Of a stretch of DNA of 64,000 nucleotides, positions 61,911-64,000 are shown in pieces. Source of the DNA: JAFDWR01 sp038216655 (GTDB taxonomy: Bacteria > Armatimonadota > Fimbriimonadia > Fimbriimonadales > Fimbriimonadaceae). The stretch is from assembly GCA_038216655.1 (NCBI GenBank), contig JBBQPZ010000001.1, positions 62,001 through 126,000 of the forward strand. The letters run 5' to 3'. Within the stretch, counting starts at the first letter, position 1. Each line of letters opens with the position of its first letter. Under the pieces are notes generated by a model. That model did not search any database. It had not been told where the DNA came from and saw only the letters and a program-made list of their open reading frames with translations. The position numbers and the translations under genes were made by a program.

Positions 61911-62501
61911 TCATACGCGGAAAAGTTCCTCGTGCTTGAGCAATATCTCTCTAAGCAGCAGCCGCGCACGGTTCAAACGGCTCTTGACCGTCCCGACCGG
62001 AAGGTCCAGCGCGGCGGCAATTTCGTCGTAGGACAGGTTTTCGGCGTGATACATCACGATCATTGCGCGCTGGTACTCCGGGAGCGAGTTGATCGCGCTT
62101 TCTATTTGAGTTTGACGCTCGGATTTCTCGGTTTCCTCAATAGGCCCAGGACCTTGGTCGGCGACTTCGCGGGTCACTTCCCCATCGCCGGTCGCCGTTT
62201 GGTCGAGCGAGGTCATGAACTTCGACTTGTCTTTCTTCTTGAGATCGAGGAAGCAGTTCGTGAGGATGCGATACATCCAGGTTGGGAACGAGCTGTTCCC
62301 TTTGAAATTCTTGAGCGCGTTGAAGATACGGACAAACGCTTCGGCGACGACGTCAGAGGCCTCTTCCTGGTTGCGGGTGAGGCGGAAGGCGTAGTGGTAG
62401 GCCCGCACTTCGTGCTTGACGATCAGCGCATTGAAAGCCGCACGGTCTCCCTGCTGCGACTTCTCGATCAAAATGGCGTCGTCTAACCCGCTGTCGGTCA
62501 T
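61911..62501 (-). CDS. ECF-type RNA polymerase sigma factor (RpoE-like)
   Basis: 196 residues. Region 2: DRAAFNALIVKHEVRAYHYA, EEASDVVAEAFVRIFNALKN, FPTWMYRILTNCFLDLKKKD. Region 4: INSLPEYQRAMIVMYHAENL, SYDEIAAALDLPVGTVKSRL, NRARLLLREILL. A variable linker between them is acidic. The probable anti-sigma factor follows. It probably answers envelope stress. Confidence 0.95.
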   Translation of the reverse strand: MTDSGLDDAILIEKSQQGDRAAFNALIVKHEVRAYHYAFRLTRNQEEASDVVAEAFVRIFNALKNFKGNSSFPTWMYRILTNCFLDLKKKDKSKFMTSLDQTATGDGEVTREVADQGPGPIEETEKSERQTQIESAINSLPEYQRAMIVMYHAENLSYDEIAAALDLPVGTVKSRLNRARLLLREILLKHEELFRV

Positions 62502-62513
62502 GCTTGGAGATTC

Positions 62514-63035
62514 CTAGGGAGAGAGCAGGGACTTGGGCCCGGCCTCTCTCGCCTCTTTGATCGCGCGCTGTTCTTCCTGAGACAAATTACGTTCCGAACG
62601 GCCCCGAACGAGCGGCTTAGCGTAAACCCGGCAATCGTTTCGGCCCACCACACTGGTGACGATCACGCCGTCGCCATGGTCATCGTAGACCGCGAGGGCA
62701 AAGCTCTGGCCGCCGCCGACTTCCTCAAAGGCATCATATCGGACGAGGCCGACGTGGCGTTTGGCGGTCCGCATATCGAGGTCGAGTTCCTTGACGATTC
62801 GGTCGATCGATTCGAGTCGTGCTTCGATTTCCATCCGGTCGCGGAGGTGGGTGAGGAGCATCCTTTCGACGTTGTCGGCCTTCGATCCTTCGAACATGAT
62901 TCGCCACCGACCCTGCAGGCGCTTTAGCCTTCTTGCCAAGATCGCCGCAACGGCAGCAATAACGACCACGGCGAGGATCAGCGCGAGCAGAAGCTCGGAG
63001 GTGTGTTGGGCTATGCTGTCGAGAAGAAACTTCAT
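62514..63035 (-). CDS. DUF4446-family protein
   Basis: 173 residues from ATG 63035. One N-terminal membrane helix (LLLALILAVVVIAAVAAILA, about 14-33) and a cytoplasmic domain with RDRMEIEARLESIDRIVKEL, MRTAKRHVGLVRYDAFEEVG, GGQSFALAVYDDHGDGVIVT. The GLVRYDAF-x5-GG-Q-S-F-A-L-A-x-D-x-x-GDG pattern identifies DUF4446 (unknown function, membrane-associated). It precedes the sigma gene on the same strand by 12 bp, so it may be in the same transcript. Confidence 0.9.
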   Translation of the reverse strand: MKFLLDSIAQHTSELLLALILAVVVIAAVAAILARRLKRLQGRWRIMFEGSKADNVERMLLTHLRDRMEIEARLESIDRIVKELDLDMRTAKRHVGLVRYDAFEEVGGGQSFALAVYDDHGDGVIVTSVVGRNDCRVYAKPLVRGRSERNLSQEEQRAIKEAREAGPKSLLSP

Positions 63036-63107
63036 TGGGAAGTGCCGATACAATATTGGCGGTTCGCCTAGAGTATAGCGGACCCTTTCCTGACAGTCAG
63101 ACGAGTC

Positions 63108-63563
63108 ATGAGCGGAGATATGGTCAAATCCAAGAAGCGAGCATTTACCAGTTTCGGCGTCTCGCTCCTTTTGATCCTGGGCTTCGTGATCTTCTTCAAG
63201 GAAAATTTCAACTCGGTGATCGTGTCGGGGCCTTCGATGCTCCCGACTCTGAAGAGCGGTGAGCGCGTCTGGGCGAGCCACGCCTACTGGCTGGTCGGTC
63301 CCATCCGGCACAAAGACATCGTGGTCATCCGGGCAGCGGACGCTTCGACCGGATACATCATCAAGCGGGTCGCCTTCATGCCCGGCGAGACGGTGGATTG
63401 GTACAACTCCCCCAAGTCCTGGAAGTTGACCGACGGACCTTATGTGGTTCCCAAAGACTGCATCTACGTGTTGGGTGACAATCGCGAGGTCTCGGAGGAC
63501 AGCCGCATCTTCGGTCCGATCGAGGAGAAGAGCGTGCTCGGCAAGGTCGTGGTTCGACCGTGA
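63108..63563 (+). CDS. lepB: signal peptidase I
   Basis: 151 residues, at the short end for the family. One N-terminal membrane helix (VSLLLILGFVIFF) and the catalytic Ser in VSGPSMLPTL (S43). The general-base Lys is in TGYIIKRVAF (K86), and a C-terminal box has VLGDNREVSEDSRIFG. It cleaves Sec signal peptides, of which many are predicted in this window. Its stop overlaps the Nudix gene start (GTGA). It is divergent from the DUF4446 gene. Confidence 0.95.
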   Translation: MSGDMVKSKKRAFTSFGVSLLLILGFVIFFKENFNSVIVSGPSMLPTLKSGERVWASHAYWLVGPIRHKDIVVIRAADASTGYIIKRVAFMPGETVDWYNSPKSWKLTDGPYVVPKDCIYVLGDNREVSEDSRIFGPIEEKSVLGKVVVRP

Positions 63564-64000
63564 AGCGCTTCCCTAGCGGGGTATACGGTCGGCAGCGGCT
63601 CCAGTTCTTTCCGGCTCCCTTTCGCGCGCCTCTTCGAGCGTTTGCCGGGCTGGTGTTTCCGTGGCTTGATGATAAGGTCGTGATCTGCGACATTATTGGC
63701 CGCGGCTGGTGCATTCCCAGCGGCCGGGTGGAGCCGGAGGAGACGAGCGCGGAGGCGGTGGTGCGGGAGGCTCAGGAGGAGGCGGGAGCGATCCTGACCG
63801 ACTTGCAGTACATCGGGTGCTATCACATCTCCGAGCGCCGAGAGGTTCGGTGGGCGGACTGCTACGTGGCCCACGTCAAGGAGCTTGTTGAAATTGGTAT
63901 GGCCGAGGAGTCGCGCGGGCGTCAGTTGGTGACTCCGGATGAACTTCCCGGTATCTACCACAACTGGAGTTCGTTGACCGACATGGTCTTTCAGCACTCC
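63560..64000 (+). CDS. Nudix hydrolase, cut by the window end
   Basis: 147 codons are visible, from a GTG whose last bases form the lepB stop (GTGA overlap); the end is outside the window. The Nudix box GRVEPEETSAEAVVREAQEE followed by AGA fits G-x5-E-x7-R-E-U-x-E-E-x-G-U fully. Upstream RAFAGLVFPWLDDKVVICDI and GRGWCIPSGRV are typical flanks. Nudix enzymes hydrolyse nucleoside diphosphate-X compounds; the substrate is unknown. Co-transcription with lepB is likely. Confidence 0.85.
   Translation, partial: MKRFPSGVYGRQRLQFFPAPFRAPLRAFAGLVFPWLDDKVVICDIIGRGWCIPSGRVEPEETSAEAVVREAQEEAGAILTDLQYIGCYHISERREVRWADCYVAHVKELVEIGMAEESRGRQLVTPDELPGIYHNWSSLTDMVFQHS

Noticed and set aside
63035..63311. 92-residue extension of the DUF4446 protein
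   Set aside because: The extension runs antisense through lepB; the ATG at 63035 with a membrane helix directly after it is the sensible start.

Overview
The window is one GC-rich (roughly 60 %) bacterial chromosome segment, densely packed with genes on both strands. No rRNA, tRNA, CRISPR array, phage or complete transposon was recognised. Core genes are rpoC, ffh, hrcA, glyA, nuoB-nuoI, ppdK, rpmE, mrp, mscL and lepB. They sit among secreted glycoside hydrolases, two PEP-CTERM proteins, ECF sigma factors and many small secreted or lipid-anchored proteins of unknown function. This mixture, with rpoC standing apart from rpoB, fits a free-living Gram-negative-type bacterium of a poorly sampled phylum. 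Armatimonadota (Fimbriimonadia) is my best guess from general resemblance only; no marker was searched.

Layout. 0-7.7 kb: a GH78-like glycosidase, a two-helix membrane protein on the other strand, a secreted HEAT-like protein, a beta-helix protein and a PEP-CTERM protein. 7.9-11.7 kb: transglutaminase-like protein, tandem UspA protein, Hsp20 and a HTH-PAS regulator, which look like a stress group. 11.7-15 kb: a secreted PafA-like phosphatase and a GH27 alpha-galactosidase. 15.3-16.4 kb: nuoB-nuoI alone. 16.4-18.9 kb: secreted thioredoxin, MscL, a second HTH-PAS regulator and a secreted YCII-like protein. 18.9-21.7 kb: a GMC oxidoreductase with a small partner, and a secreted protein with two gp19-like repeats. 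21.9-26.9 kb: rpoC with its own promoter and a strong terminator. 27-35 kb: hypothetical genes, a YihY/BrkB membrane protein, hrcA, Met-rich secreted proteins, a YbjQ tandem protein, an esterase and a DUF6941 gene. 35.3-38.1 kb: a giant DUF2339 membrane protein. 38.1-39.1 kb: a non-coding island of hairpins and REP-like repeats. 39-50 kb: ppdK, rpmE, polysaccharide deacetylase, glyA (with a HicB-like relic fused to its 3' edge), GH116 and an ECF sigma factor. 50.4-57.3 kb: DUF6941-mrp, a PEP-CTERM sugar dehydrogenase, acyl-CoA dehydrogenase, and ffh facing an inverted duplicate of its own M domain. 57.3-59.9 kb: accessory island holding an overlapping DUF6941 / membrane protein / HEPN operon, flanked by repeat-filled DNA. 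60-64 kb: TlpA-like thioredoxin, ECF sigma plus probable anti-sigma, DUF4446, lepB and a Nudix gene cut by the window end.

Most notable: (1) a free-standing, in-frame copy of the SRP54/Ffh M domain facing ffh; (2) the tightly coupled DUF6941-TM-HEPN operon in a repeat island, with two more DUF6941 paralogs in the window; (3) a secreted protein built of two diverged phage tail-tube-like repeats; (4) rpoC outside any rpoBC operon; (5) several families of palindromic repeats. All family names come from motifs read by eye, and no database search was run.
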